Below are positions 21,030-33,723 of a stretch of DNA of 47,131 nt, piece after piece. Position 1 is the stretch's first letter. Each line of letters starts with the position of its first letter. The position numbers and the translations under genes are program-made. The notes beneath the pieces are model-generated. The model was given only the letters and a program-made list of their open reading frames with translations, had not been told where the DNA came from and did no database searches. This DNA comes from Pezizomycotina sp. ARF18 (taxonomy: Eukaryota; Ascomycota), in the NCBI GenBank assembly GCA_002224055.1, contig AZLU01000142.1, forward strand, positions 22,501-69,631, in the 5' to 3' direction.

Positions 21030-23787
21030 GGTAACCATCGGTAATCGTGGGGTAGATTTCGGAACAACTTACAGGTCTGTCCCGAAAGAGACAACGGAAA
21101 AATTCGTCATACGAAGGGGGATTAAAGTGAACCACAACGCGCGCGATTTCGAATTTTGCTGACTGATTTCATATATTCTTTCTCCTGGTTGATTTAGTGG
21201 GTATGAATTGCGAAAGCTTTTCCACGCCATTTTTTCCGTGCCAGTGGTTAATCTTTTGCACACAGTGTATCGTGGCACACACTTCTAATCCGGACCAAAT
21301 CAACATTATAAATTCGTGCGGGGTCTTCCAACCTCTCCTCGCCAAAAGTCCCTTCAAAGTTAGTTTATCATCACCAGACCAAGCAGGTTTTGAGTTGGGT
21401 TCGTACTCGATTTGTGTATAAATGTTACTATATTATTCCTTTGTGTTTATTTATTTATTTTATTTTATTTTATTTTATTTTATTTTATTTCTTGCTCGGC
21501 GTCAGGTAAATTGCTAAGAACCGATGCACACACATAGGGTTTCCAAGTTCGCGCCTACCAAGCCCTTTGAGGTCTGCATCGAGTGCTTCAACTTCTTCTC
21601 GACCTACACAACAATCGTCCTCCTTCGTCTCCCTACCTAAGTCGTAGCCCAGCTTCAGGATCTCGGCTCTCCTCAACGATGTCGTTCAAGATTTTTGCAG
21701 TCTGTCTACGACCACACAATAACAACCTTAACCAGGAGTCATGGTCAAAGTTTCGTGGAGGCAACAAAGCTCGAATTCATTCTGACAGTGCCGCTGTTGT
21801 AAGGATGTCAACTACCTTGTAATGTTTCCGAAAAGAGACTGGGGGAAAGGGCTCGCATCATGCTTTACTAATTCCATTCTTATGACATGTACAATGGCAG
21901 TGGTCGGATAAATCAAAGGCTTTCACGTTACGGGCCGCGGAGGGACTGGTATGGCGCGAAATTATCGAATTAGGCTGATAAGTGAACCGAAGCGGCAGCG
22001 CTCTATACCTTGACTACACTACATGGGGGACAGTTGAGGTTGGTAGCACATGGAATGAGATATACCAGACCGAATAATGAAAGCTGACATATCTTTTTCT
22101 CGAAGGCGGCGATAATTTTGTGGTTTGCGATGCTGGAGCGGCACAGTGGTAGGCTCTCGAATCCGCACCTATACAGCAACACTGTATACAACGTGCAACG
22201 CGATCTAACTGTGACTTCCCGCAGGACCATATCGTATGCCTGTATGGCATCAGCCCGCTACGTCTCAAAGAAGCAGTAATGGCACTGCGGACTTTGTGTT
22301 CGGATTTCTGAATAGACGCTTCGACGCGTTCATAATGAATAAGCTCGGGCTTGATGAATATCCAAGTTGAAGGATCGGACAAAATTGGCCAGCATGAAAA
22401 CATGGGAATACGTCAAGCGTGTATTTGTCGATGATGAGGGTGACAACGAAAACTAGCAATCGAGTTCCTGGCGTTGCGGACGATGAAGCTAGAGGAATAG
22501 AGAGCGATTCATGAACCTCAGTAGGGAATCCGTGAGAGATATTTTCGAGCCTGTGGTGCAGGATTAATGAAATTGGTCGATGGGCAGATCCAGACGTGCA
22601 ACATAAGTCAGGCGGAAAGTAGTAAAGGTAGGTGCAGATTGTATAAGGATCATATTTCCTGCGAAAAACGCTCTAACGCGCTACTTTGTAGGCGATCTTC
22701 TCGTCGGTTTGGTGGCTCCGAATACCTCTTTAACGATTTCAGAGAAGATACAACGGCATCGTGATACTACAGCTCCGGATGCGTATGACCTTCTGTCTCG
22801 AGCCTGTGGTGCAGGATGTAATGAAATTGGTCGATGGGCAGATCCAGGACGTGCAACATAAGTCAGGCGGAAAGTTAGTAAAGGTAGGTGCAGATTGTAT
22901 AAGGATCATATTTCCTGCGAAAACATTCGCTCTAACGCGCTACTTTGTAGGCGATCCTTCTCGTCGGTGGTTTTGGTGGCTCCGAATACCTCTTTAAGCG
23001 ATTTCAGAGAAGATACAACGGCATCGTGATACTACAGCCTCCGGATGCGTATGACCTTCTGTCTCTCAAGAAGCGATGGATATATTCATTCAATTGCAAC
23101 TGACATTGTAATTCTCTGCTCTAGATGGACAGCAGTGGTTCGAGGAGCCGTTCTTCGTGGCCTAGAGACGAGCTCCCTTATCTACACGCGCAAAGCAAGG
23201 TATCACTACGGCGTTCACTTCATGGATTACTGGAACGAAGCTCTGCACTTGCCGAAGCATAAGATCTGGGGTAAGCGAATCTTGCTATTGACTGCCCTTT
23301 CTTCTTTAATATATATATACACAGCGATGCTGATGATAATTTCTACAGATCCTACAAGGGTCAATTTTTCGCTGATGACAAGCAAGGTGGTTATCAAGAA
23401 GGGCCAAGAAGTATCTGAAGACAAGAGCATTACCTTCGAGTTCAACCGTTTTCAAGGCCAATAGCTCATACATTGTCTCAGATACTCTTCTTGCAACCCC
23501 GATAGAGTATCCTCCTCCATACATTACGAGCGGTAATCCTATTTCTTCAAGTCTTTTCAATTTACAGCTCACTCACACCCTTAACAGATGTGATTCGCGT
23601 TTGCAAATTAACGTCGACTTGTCGAACGTTCACGAGCATTGTTCACGAGGAAGACCAATTTCAAACGGCGAAGAATACGACCGATTAGTTTCACCCTTGA
23701 GATGACTATAGAGAGTGCAAGCTTGGTTTTGAGTTGAAAGTTGGAGGCATACGTTATGGGAAGGTCTATGCCGATTTTGACTGGTAA
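21030..23787 (+). CDS. HSPA12-like Hsp70 family protein, frame-broken
   Basis: Actin-like ATPase of the divergent fungal Hsp70 group. Phosphate-1 motif VDFGTTY lies at about 21052-21072; the initiator lies upstream and is not certain. Then SNPDQINIINS, VPSKLVYHHQTKQVLSW, DHTITTLTRSHGQ, EATKLEFILTVP, and, after an intron at 21799-21900, WSDKSKAFTLRAAE and LISEPEAAALYTL (one base restored). Phosphate-2 is FVVCDAGGGTV with one G missing near 22136. After introns come SPLRLKEAV, LNRRFDAFIMNKLG, EPVVQDVMKLVDGQIQDVQ, the adenosine motif AILLVGGFGGSEYLFKRF, WTAVVRGAVLRGLE and VNFSLMTSKVVIKKGQEVS. The end is MTIESASLVLSLKV followed by RYGKVYADFDW and a stop at 23785. Introns at 22149-22224, 22884-22950, 23049-23124, 23271-23348 and 23533-23587 have GT-AG borders. 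A tandem partial copy (22546-22798) interrupts the gene. No classical substrate-binding domain with EEVD end is seen, as usual for this group. Client unknown. Confidence 0.9.
21447..21490. repeat. (TTTA/TTTTA)n microsatellite inside Hsp70-like gene
   Basis: Run of TTTA then TTTTA units between two coding blocks of the Hsp70-like gene, so probably intronic. The intron borders around it are not certain. Confidence 0.85.
22546..23064. repeat. Imperfect direct tandem duplication, 253 + 266 bp
   Basis: Copy A is 22546-22798 and copy B 22799-23064. Both start at CGAGCCTGTGGTGCAGGAT-like sequence and end at GACCTTCTGTCT. They span the same coding block and the same intron. Copy A lacks 13 bases relative to copy B, in eight places, and I find no substitution. 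Copy B keeps a clean frame and copy A does not. A single true copy, with A's left flank and B's right flank, would give one continuous Hsp70-like gene. Confidence 0.95.
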
Positions 23788-23926
23788 TATACCTTATTTT
23801 TATTTTTTATTTTTTTTGAGTAAATTGCTCCTAGTTTACAGCTGTATAAAACCATGAGTGTCTGATGTCTTTGTTTCTTGGAAACTCCTTGAGCCAGTCC
23901 ATTTTTTTTTTATTTTATTTATTTAT

Positions 23927-23963
<37 letters not shown>

Positions 23964-24351
23964 GTGCTCCAGCCTTCTTGGTTTTATTGTTCGTCCTGTA
24001 CTTGTATTACATGTTTAAGACCTGTGAGAAAAACATCGTCAAACGTTAGGAGTATTATATATACATATCTAATACTGTACGACAGACTGAAATATCTCAA
24101 ATTTAGCAATTACTTAACCATGGATCCAACATTTTTTACTACTGGTATTATTACTATTATTATTACTTAGTATTATTACGCTTCTCTGTGCGATGTCAAC
24201 TATCCATGTAGTATTTTCTTGGCAGCGTAATCAGTAGTGACCCATTTATGTTTTAACCAAGAACGAGCCCTTTCCTTTTAACCTTTTCTCTTTCCAACTA
24301 TCAACAAAAAAAAGCCAACCGACAAACAGGACACTCTCCCTAGGCTCTCCA
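23788..24351. other. Intergenic between two co-oriented genes
   Basis: AT-rich, with a T35 run at 23928-23962 and an ATT-rich stretch at 24147-24176. CT-rich sequence just before 24351 is likely the leader of the exonuclease gene. No gene seen. Confidence 0.45.
23928..23962. repeat. Poly(T) run, T35
   Basis: The longest homopolymer in the window, between the Hsp70-like and exonuclease genes. Confidence 0.9.
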
Positions 24352-26586
24352 ATGTTTCGCCCCCATGGATACTTTCGAAGTGTTCCGTGCCCTAACATCT
24401 CGGACTGCCCCTTGCCAACTGCTTTTCAGCCACGACCCGTTACGCGCCAGCCATCGTCATCCTCGGACAATGCCGAGGCTTCAGACTCAAAGTCAATGTC
24501 CAAAAGAGCCGCGGCGGACCTTTCGTCGTCGGTAGACAACAGTAGGCCGGATGACGACCCGAACAACCGTCTAAGAGGAGGAAGCTGGAATTCCAACCCG
24601 TAAGCATTGATAATATCCAGAGCGAATCACGTCGGCTTAAGAGGGAGCCCCCGACGGCGCGGAAATGTACGACAATGACGGTACCGGCGCCCGCCACTAA
24701 AAATGTTGACGGTGATGGTGTTGAGGTGGAGGTGGCGATGGCGATTGGACCGTGGTTGGGAGGGATACTAAGCGGACGAAATCCAAGAAAGAAGACGCAG
24801 GCGGTGGTCCCACGGGGCCACTCAAGTCCATCCTAAAGAAATCACAGCCTCCATCCTCAACGACCCCGGTGCCCCCAGTACAAAGCGGTGCGACAACAGC
24901 AGCAGCAGCAGCCACTCATCAAAGGGATTACGGCTACGGGATCTGTCTCAATCACTTACCGCAGATATAACGAAGCCCGCATTACCACCAAGCTGGACAC
25001 CTTCCACGATGGCGAAGAAGAAGCAACTACCTTTCGAAACCCAGCTATAACAAGTTGCCGCGCTTGCTTCCGCTGACGACGGCGGTGCTGGGACATCCAA
25101 CCGGCTCCGGTCAAGAAGGAATCGCTGATACGAGGATGATAGCGCACCCGCCTGCTACGCACATTCTGCGGCAAGGGTTACTCGCGTCTTGTTCGCAGAG
25201 CTGTCCCGCCTGAACCCGAACTCGCAAAGATATCGGAGGCCGGCAGCAGATCGTCAAGGCGGCGGTGGAAGAGGAGGAGCAGCGCGAAAGAAACTTCAAG
25301 ACGTACGGCATGGTCATGAAGAACAGGTCATGGCGCTGAAGAAACGACGGTAGAGAAGTACCAGTCTGACGAGACCCAGTCTCTGACGAAGAAACTCGCT
25401 GCCGCCGCGAAAGCTGGAGAGAATAAAGAGCGGGCGGAGGAGGTGAAGGGGTAGTAATAGACACTGGTCTGACCACCGAGGCGGAGGTAGTGGCGCTGAG
25501 GCACTATACCACAAGAAGGAAGAATTGGCAGCGTATAATTACATCATGGCGGCGCCTTCAGAGGCGATATCACCGAGGCTAGGAAGGCATGCAGGCTGCG
25601 GCGGGCTACGAGGAATGCGACCGGTGCAAGTCGCCGGTTCCGGGTGTACCCAGGAGGAGGGAGGAAGACGGTTCGTTGCGAGCGGCGGGCAGTGCACGTA
25701 CCACTGGGGCAAGCGTTCCAGCAGAGGAAGACGCCAGGTTCTACCGCGGATACCGCAAAGATATGGGAGTGCTGTAACCAGTCTCTGGTGAAACGCCGGC
25801 TGCTCCACGGCAGACAACCACGTCTTCGTCGTCAAGTCGAGGAACAGGCTCGCGACAGTTGTGGCAGTTCAATCGAGACACCAGGGGCGGATAACCTGGT
25901 AACCATGATGCCCTTCGGCGAGGATGACGAGGTTCAAATCAACGGAGAGGATGACAATACGGAAAGAGAATGACAAACTCAAAGCATCTGCTTGGATTGC
26001 GAAATGTCTATACGATTCACGGGCTGGAGCTATGCAGAGTTACGGCTACGAAATTTCCAGATCATGAGCATGTGCTAGATGTCCTCGTCAGACCGTTGGC
26101 GCAGGTATAGATTTGAACACACGCTTTCCGGCGTTACAAAGCACAATATGCGAGCGCGAAGCGTATGTCTCACGCAATACGGAAAACGTCAAATCAACCA
26201 AAAGGGTAGTAATGACCAGAAAAACAGGGAACGCAATCCAACCTTCAAATAGTTTTCCGACCGTCGAAAGCCCGCGACGTCCTCCTCTCCCTCATATCCG
26301 TAATACTGTCATCGTCGGTCACGCCCTCGACAACGACCTTAACTCCCTACGCATCATTTCACCCTACATCGTCGACACCGCCATCCTCTTCCCGCACCGC
26401 CGCGGTCTGCCGCTGCGTAACAGCCTCAAGTGGCTCGTCCGGACGCACCTTAAGAGGGACATTCAGACGCAGGGACTCGAAGGCCACGACAGCAGGAGAC
26501 GCGGATAGCGCGGTGATCTGGTCCGGTGGAAGGATCGCGCAGGACGTAAGATGAAGAATTCGGCGAGATGGAACGTGGAAGAATAA
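24352..26586 (+). CDS. REX3-like 3'-5' RNA exonuclease, frame-broken
   Basis: DEDDh-family exonuclease that trims 3' ends of structured RNAs in fungi (RNase MRP RNA and others for yeast Rex3). Start [20 protein letters not shown] at 24352 carries a C3H-like zinc motif typical of the REX3 N-terminus. Lys/Ser-rich linker follows ([20 protein letters not shown]). The conserved mid-region has SLIRG-type sequence, then [14 protein letters not shown] near 25132 and [13 protein letters not shown] zinc-binding segment reads [24 protein letters not shown] and ECCNQS near 25606-25780. The catalytic domain shows [11 protein letters not shown] (motif I, D and E; about 25993), [26 protein letters not shown] (motif II; about 26312), [20 protein letters not shown] and EGHDSR (motif III His/Asp; about 26478). 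The end is [10 protein letters not shown] with a stop at 26584-26586. About 740 residues. All catalytic residues are present, yet at least eight single-base slips break the frame. Confidence 0.88.
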
Positions 26587-29500
26587 GCGGAAGTGAATTC
26601 TCGAGGTGCTAAAGAAAGGGAAATAACATGTTCCTCTATATTCTATATTTCTCGATCTTTTGTATCGGGAGGCGTAATTGGCATAGATAATAATAGCATA
26701 TATATTATATAATACCAAGCACTGATATCCTTCCCACTAACTCGTATTGAATATCGTGTAATGGTGAAGCGCAAGCGATGTGATAGGTAGTAATAATCTT
26801 CACGCACAGTTTCTACATGGATGGGTGGAAGACATGGGGGACGACGTTCTCTAACCACACTAAGATTATTGCGTATATTGTAAGCAGAACCATGGTACCA
26901 ATATGCATGTTTGGTATTACCTTCAGCATACTGCGCAAGTTTGTCATGACACATCAGCAAGTTTTTGAGCACTTAGTAAGTGCCACAGATACACTTCACC
27001 AGTAATACTGTTCCCAGGAACAATGAGCGAAATAATCACATTTTTGTAACATGCAAGCATTGTTATAGCGCCTTTCGAGAGAGGGTATAGAAGCATTAAC
27101 TAACTAAGATTCGTCAAAACGGATCCTGTGAAATAGCCAAAAAATCACAATCCCTTCACATTTGAAAATGTAGCAAGTATTGACGGGGATGATATAATGT
27201 AAGGTATAACAAAAGCTATCCTCTCTTGGCAGAAACGGTTAGAAAAAGCTCCTATAAGTGGCTATGTATTAACAATTCGATACCGCAGGCTTGAAGCTCT
27301 TCATGATAGCTAGCTAGCTAGGATAGCTCGCAGGCATGAAAAAGACAACCTGTTCGCAGCTCTTCATATGCTAATGCTAATCAACAGTAGCTATAGGTAG
27401 CAGCCTGCTAATTCAACGAAGTAAAGCTCTCTAAGCTTTTAAAGCGTGACGAAAAAAATAAAAGAGAATTGAGCAAGGTCCTCAAAGCGAGCAAGCACCT
27501 TCCCCCCTGAAAGCATCCCTTAGCCTACGGTTCAAGGTAGCAGCGAGCAACATATCTAATCAATGATAGAAACGATTTCACAGGGGGAAAAGGGAGGCAA
27601 CCCTTTACAAGAAGGGAAAAATAAACCTTCTATAAGGAATCAGCTCGGCTAACAAAGGAAGGAAAAGAAGAACCCGTATTCATCCCAGTGAAAAATCCGA
27701 CGGCTCCCGTTGCATGTATCGCAGTGTCTCGGAGAAGAGAAGGAAGAAAGAAATTGGATAGAAGCCTTAGCGGAAAAAGAAAAAAAAATTTCTCTTTTAC
27801 TTTACGATACCCGAAATGAAGAAGGGGCTTGTTTAGTTTTGTGATATTCAAAAACCCTCCGGAATTGTTGAGATGAAAGAAGCGCCTTTTTTTCTCGAAT
27901 TTCTTTCCAACAAAAAGACCTCGAATAGTTAACTTAATGATGTATATTACTCTTCCCTCTTTTTTTTTTTTTTTTTTTCTCTCTCGCTGAAAGCCTTTGG
28001 AGAGCGTACGAGTACGTATGCATGTAAACCAGCCCGTCGAGAAGAGGTGAGCGGCATAATTCTTACTCATCCGGTTATAAAGTGAGACGGGACAAGGGGT
28101 ATATAAGAAATTTCCGGGTGTTCCTTGGCGCTTGACTTTGCCTTTCTCTTTCGTGTGTCTTATATATCTTGTGCCACTGCTGCCCCCTCTTATTTTTGCA
28201 TAGCCGACGCACCTTTCTCTTCTGTTCCCTGGGATTTGATTCACAGTAACACGTGCTTGTGAGAAACGTATAGCGTGTTGAAAAAGGCGATACGAAAGCT
28301 AAAGAGTTTTGCGAGAGCGGTTTTAGGATGATTAGTGAGAATAGGAAGCTATTTGTGACCGAGTTCCATCCGGAAGGCTTGACATTCAAGCTATTGTAAT
28401 TTTTCGTTACTCTTTAGTCAGATTGCGCTTGACAATCGACGTGTCATCGGTGCTAAGATATCAGCGAAATTGCCAATAACGTTGCTCCGAGCGGGGATGC
28501 ACACCGCTCTGTCAAGCCGATTGACGGCTGAGAAGCAACATCGAGTTTCGAGAGAAGAGCACCGTCCTGTTAAAGAACAAGAGGAGAGCAATGGAATCCT
28601 AACACGCCTTGCCTGGTGAGGTAAACGAGTGAGAGGAACGACTTTCTCTAAAACAAGAGCACCTGATGGTATGTTTGGTTGGAAGGAATCCGACGTCTCA
28701 ACCATCTCTACAAATGAAAGTCCCGAAGGCAAATACGAGGGCATGCTTACAGCTCCTTTCACATGCTTAAGCACAGTTGGAAGATACGTGGTGCACCATC
28801 TTCATGGCACGTGGATCGGACATTTGCTGCAGGTTAGGTTTGCTTATTTATGAATGCTCTCTAATAATAATAAAGCAATTTTTATGTACTTCACCTCTTT
28901 CGTCGTTTTTGTGGGGAAATTTCAGGAAATTTAGAGCGAGTTCAGTTGAACAACCGAGGAAAAAACGGCGGTCGAGACTCGAAAGAGCCGTGTGGTTTCG
29001 TTACTGAGCTAAAAAGATATCCAATTACGATGCGTTGGAATCATGATTCGTATTTTAACATTTTGCTATCCGACAGCTGTAAAATGCATGGTGTGCATCT
29101 CGTTTCTTCGAGTCTCTGAGGCGCCACGAAATCTGCTGAATGGAGCATACACGAAATTGTTCTCCACACTGCAGAAGCTTACCAGTATCACTGCGTAGTA
29201 CGGTATTGGGGCGATCTGGTGCAGTGGGGAGGTGGGGCTACCACCTTTACCGACTGCCCGCCCCCACAAATGACCGCCGGCTACGTAATGGTTGCTGATG
29301 GGACAGAGTCTAGCGGTGGTGGATGGCGGAAACACGAATACTTCGCCGACCACCATCTAGTTAAACTTCTGGCAAGAAGGCTTAGCATTTCCACCCTGTT
29401 CTCACGTTTGCCTCATTTGATCCGGCAAATATGTGTAGAACGATGATGAGTATTTTTTTAAGGATATTAAATATCTTTTAAGAAGGGTTTTTTTTTTCTC

Positions 29501-30719
29501 CTTCAAAACAAGTGTATCAAAGGCCTCCTTCTCTGTTAGATCATTTGTCGTTCGACATTTCGGGACCTTTCATTCATTGACCTTCCCGAGAAAAGAGCCC
29601 ATCAGCCTTTCTTGTCTATACCGGCGAGGATCCAAGGTTGGCAGCCCGGTTTGCCTTCCAAGACCAGCTGCTCAGCGCTGTTTACGGGCTAGGTTCCTGT
29701 CACATCCACAAGGTATCAGTTTTTCTCGCAAAAAGAGCCAAGTTGAATATAAACTGGTATATTTGGCGCCTAATGAACAAGGGGGGTGGTTAAAAAAAAA
29801 ACACAAGAAAAAATCTGTTCACAATAGGGGTGAGAGATACTACTGCTGATTCCCCTGTTCGTTGTAAAAAGAAAATATATAAAAAGGAAAAGTAAAAAAC
29901 GTGGTCCGATAGTGGTGGTGTGCGGTTTCAGATGCAGATTTTAATTTCATCCAAATTCCCGGTAACAAGGCACCACTATCTTTGTAATTAGTTATTTGTT
30001 TTTTTTTTTCGATTCTCGTGGGAGGCAAAAAAGCTATCGGACTCTTGATATACACTGTTGGTGGGTATGCAGAGAAGGTAAGGCGAAAATTCTCGAGAAA
30101 GTGGATCCTGCAATTTTCCGGAATAGCGATCTCAATCGATACAGATTGGTCCCCGGGAGGGAAGGAAGAGAGTCGAGCCCAAAGGAGAAGACGGCGGATG
30201 TGAACGTAAACAGTAAGCCAAAGGACGAAACGGCGAATAATGGTTGTATCGTGTTTGCGTATAAAACAAATAAGAAACCCGAAAAAGACACACTTGTACT
30301 TTCTTCTAACCTCCAAGTGAGTCCTTCATGAGAGAAAAGGAGATTGAGCGCGAGTATCAGCGGCGGATGGGAAAACAATAGCCTATTTGTTTCTTCCTTG
30401 TGGCGCCTCTCGTATCTTCCTCTCTCGGCACTACATCTTTCGCTTTCTCCTGCGGTTTGTTCCCCATTCAAGTCGAAAACTCGATCTCCAAGTTCTCGAA
30501 GACGCAGGCGCTACGGAACGTTGACGTCGGATCGATCAGAGCAGCGATCGTCCTACTCCGAACATCGTTGTATACGAAAAGCTCAAAATCTGTTTCCAAA
30601 AGACGGAATGATAATACAACTCTCTCAAAAAAAATTTTTGATTGGAGATGATTATAGGTGGTTATAGCACGAGTAGATGGAGATGAAGAACAGGCTTCTA
30701 GAAGAAATCGATCGATGAA

Positions 30720-30742
30720 AATATATATATATATATATATAT
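30720..30742. repeat. (AT)n microsatellite
   Basis: Dinucleotide run in gene-poor DNA. Confidence 0.9.
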
Positions 30743-30774
30743 TAATAGAATAATATAAAATAAAGGCTATATTA

Positions 30775-30777
<3 letters not shown>

Positions 30778-30807
<30 letters not shown>
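30778..30807. repeat. (ATT)n microsatellite
   Basis: Trinucleotide run followed by an A stretch. Confidence 0.9.
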
Positions 30808-30808
<1 letters not shown>

Positions 30809-31899
30809 AAAAAAAGTTGAATCTCGTTGCGTTGAGAGTTAAGAGGCTTTTACATGGGCTAATATCAACTGTTTCCTTCTGGCCATTACTACCTAGATTT
30901 TTTATTACACCAGTAGAATTTTTATATTTACAACAGATTCAATCAACATAAGGATATATCCAAACAACAACAGCAATAATACTACTAATACACATTTCGA
31001 ATAAGTTTGCTTGAATTTCTGATATTTGCCTGTTACAAGCTATTGTTCTGAATTTCTGATACAATTTAACAAAAAACCGTCCCTTTGAGCCCTTCATTTC
31101 AACCAAATGGCCTCTCAAACCACAAGCGCCTAACAAACCCTCGACACTCGATAAAGAACCTTACTTAGCCTTGCCTTTGGCTTTGCCTCGCTGCCTCTTA
31201 CAGCGTCGCTCACAGATAGCTCTTTGTGACCGACGCTGTCTCATACCTCCTTATAGCCGGCGTAGCAAATACAAAGAGAGATAGAAAAAAAAAAAAAAAA
31301 AAAAAGGCAACGGAGACACAGAAAGAAAGCGAAGGGAGAACAAGGTTCGCGCATGACCACAGCCGCATCACCATCCATTCACAGTTTCAAGGAAACAAGG
31401 CCTTTTCGAATACTAAGACTTATTCGAGTTATTTTTCTCATTTGACTTGAATTTCTGGTTGTGCAAGGCAACTTCCCCAACCCTGTTGGACGAGCCTCTT
31501 TGACGGTCTCATTGGCCGCAACGGGTAGTCAGTCTGGCGGACAGAACAGCAAACAACAACACTGAAAATCAAGCTTGAAGTGATACCCTATTGCAAGGAG
31601 CAACCAAAAGATATAATAATAAGGCTAATACTTAATAAGAGTAATAAGAATCAGTCTTCGTCACCATTGCTTAGCTTTTCTTTATCATACTCAACTTCGT
31701 CCGCCAATTGACCAAGTAACGATCATTTGGAAAAAAAAAAAAAACATAATAGGATCATAATAACTCTTAGTAAATAAAGACACAAAACTGAAAAGCACAA
31801 GCTAAAGAGAACTCGCAGGAGCAGTCGTATCACGAATTTCAACGGACGGAGAATAGTTTACTTTTATATAAGTCGTATTTAAAGACTAATAATAATACC

Positions 31900-32909
31900 C
31901 GTACCTTTTTTCTTTCCTTTTTATTTCTTTTTTTCTTCCCCTTCCTTCTCTCTTCCCAATAAACTCCCACCAGTTTTCATTTTTATTTTTATTTATTTAT
32001 TTTATTTTATTTTATTTTTAAATAATTGACTCTTACTTTCTCTTTCAGTCACACACCCGCCTACAACAATATATATATATATATAATTTTTTTTAAACCC
32101 CTTCGCCCATCCCTCTCTCTCCCATCTATTTCTCTTTTAAAATAGCAGCCACTTCCTTTTTCCACTCTTCCCCTTCTCCTCGCTATTCTGTCATCATTCT
32201 TATTTTTATTTATATATTATACATTTCCCTCCCCGTCTCCACCATCTTCACACGAGAATCTATAACATTCTAGTTATTCCACGCATCATCCAGGATTATC
32301 TCTCTGCCAGGAGCAAAAGGAAGGAAAAACCCAAGGGAAAAGGATATAAAATAACACGAAGTAGAAGGGGGAAAGGTTTATTCGCATCGAGCAGCCCAGA
32401 AATTCAAACGGCAAAGTCTGCACCAGTTAATTTCCTTTTTCGACGCGGAGGACCGCCGCCCTGCATTTGCATCCGCATAACATATTGTGTGCTTCTGTGC
32501 TTCTGCGCTGTCACAGCTTCTTTTTACTTTTCTCTAACCTTTCCTTTACTCCGTCTTTCACCCCCCCAGAAAGGTTACAAGAGTATTAAAGAGCCTAAGG
32601 CTTAAGGGGAATTAAAAGAAGAAAGGAAAAAAAAAAAAAAAAAAGAGGGAAAAGAGAGAGAGAGAGAGAGTGAGATATACTCAGGCCTTATTGTCTGGGA
32701 AAGACAACTCAACCTTCGCATGAATAGACACGAAAGATAATTTCAGTCCTCCCACACGCGCGAACTCCTCCAAGCAGAAGGGAGCAGTGCTATATTTTTC
32801 TCCTTTTCTTTCTTTAAACTTATCCCTAGTTTTCCTTTCCCTTTATCTTTGTATCGTTTTATTCCGCTTTGATAGCCAGCGATAAATATCCACACATTCC
32901 TCCCGAAAC
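31900..32909 (+). promoter_or_regulatory. Pyrimidine-rich 1 kb leader/promoter candidate
   Basis: Long CT-rich plus strand (for example CCTTCTCTCTTCCCAATAAA near 31940 and CCCATCCCTCTCTCTCCC near 32106) with TTTTA repeats at 31985-32030 and a (TA)n stretch near 32070. Long CT-rich tracts upstream of start codons are common in promoters and leaders of filamentous fungi. It points toward the candidate start at 32910. Inferred from composition only. Confidence 0.35.
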
Positions 32910-33723
32910 ATGGCTTCATCAAATCACAGCAACCAATTCCTTCCACCACAGCAATTATATCTTCTTCCTCTTCTTCAGCAGCTTCGCCATCCCAATCTCC
33001 AAGAGCTCTGTCGCCTCCATCCTCAAGATCACCATCTCCGTCGTCCTCTCGCCCATCCACGAAGCCTCACATCCCTCTCCGTTGTCATCTTCGGAATCAT
33101 TTCCTATAGTGCCTTCGTCTGGTAGTTCTTCCTGGAGACGGGTTCACACGAGATCAAAGTCTTCTTCATCTACATCCCCACCGCCTGCATGCATAGATCG
33201 AATTCGCTGCCGCTGCCCTCGAAGAACTTCTCTCACGGCCGCACCATGTTTCCCTCTCCCCATCTGGCACCAAGTGGCACATAACTACCACACCGCCCAG
33301 CCCAACCTACCGGAACTCTATCCAGCCAACTGTTTCGCCTACCCTTTCACAACGACCTCTGTATCACCAACCGTCGCCGTCGCCTACCACGTCCAGACCA
33401 CGCACACCACCTAGCTTCCTTACACTGATCTCTTCCCTCAGCATCTTCCATCTTATCCTCCATCCCTAACTTCTGGACCGTCTACACCGACATCTTCCCG
33501 AAGCCGATCTCCATCTATACATTCGCTTGAAAAATCGAAGATTCTCCAGACGCCGAACTTGAAGCCGCGCTGGAAGTCGAAGGGAAAAGGAAGACCGGGC
33601 CGTTGGTTTGGGCATTAGTCAGCTCAGGGAGCTGAGCCTTAAAGATGTCAAGAGGAAGCGATGGAGTGTGTGCGGGGGTGAAAGGAGGGCCGACCTCGAT
33701 CTCGAGACCATCTATGAGGACTG
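32910..33723 (+). CDS. Candidate membrane protein, frame-broken, unidentified
   Basis: Weak gene call. The ATG at 32910 (MASSNHSNQF) follows a long CT-rich leader. Read across frames, the plus strand shows fungal-looking codon choice (ATC, TTC, CTC, GCC) and two hydrophobic stretches: YIFFLFFSSFAIPISKSSV (about 32955-33010) and LSVVIFGIISYSAFVW (about 33077-33124), then HEIKVFFIYIP. Further on are LPELYPANCFAYPF, SSIPNFWTVYTDIFPKP and an acidic-basic tail (DSPDAELEAALEVEGKRKT). No known domain is recognised; a seipin-like N-terminus was considered but the diagnostic strands are absent. The end at 33723 is a guess from the last plausible frame. Either a broken real gene or chance in CT-rich DNA. 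Confidence 0.35.

Larger units (their letters stand above)
26587..32909. other. 6.3 kb stretch without a recognised gene
   Basis: Open frames of up to 204 codons exist (27630-28244 and 29840-30316 minus, 29996-30331 and 30344-30667 plus, 28418-28774 minus), but none shows a domain, and most overlap open frames on the other strand. The part at 29060-30660 has somewhat higher GC and could hold a small or broken gene that I cannot identify. Simple repeats: T19 at 27960-27978, (AT)n at 30720-30742, (ATT)n at 30778-30807 and A21 at 31285-31305. From about 31900 the plus strand becomes strongly pyrimidine-rich, treated separately. Confidence 0.4.

Noticed and set aside
32910-33723. Seipin as identity of the membrane candidate
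   Set aside because: Hydrophobic N-terminal stretches fit loosely, but the diagnostic YDV...LPxSxxNxxxGNFM strands are not visible in any frame.
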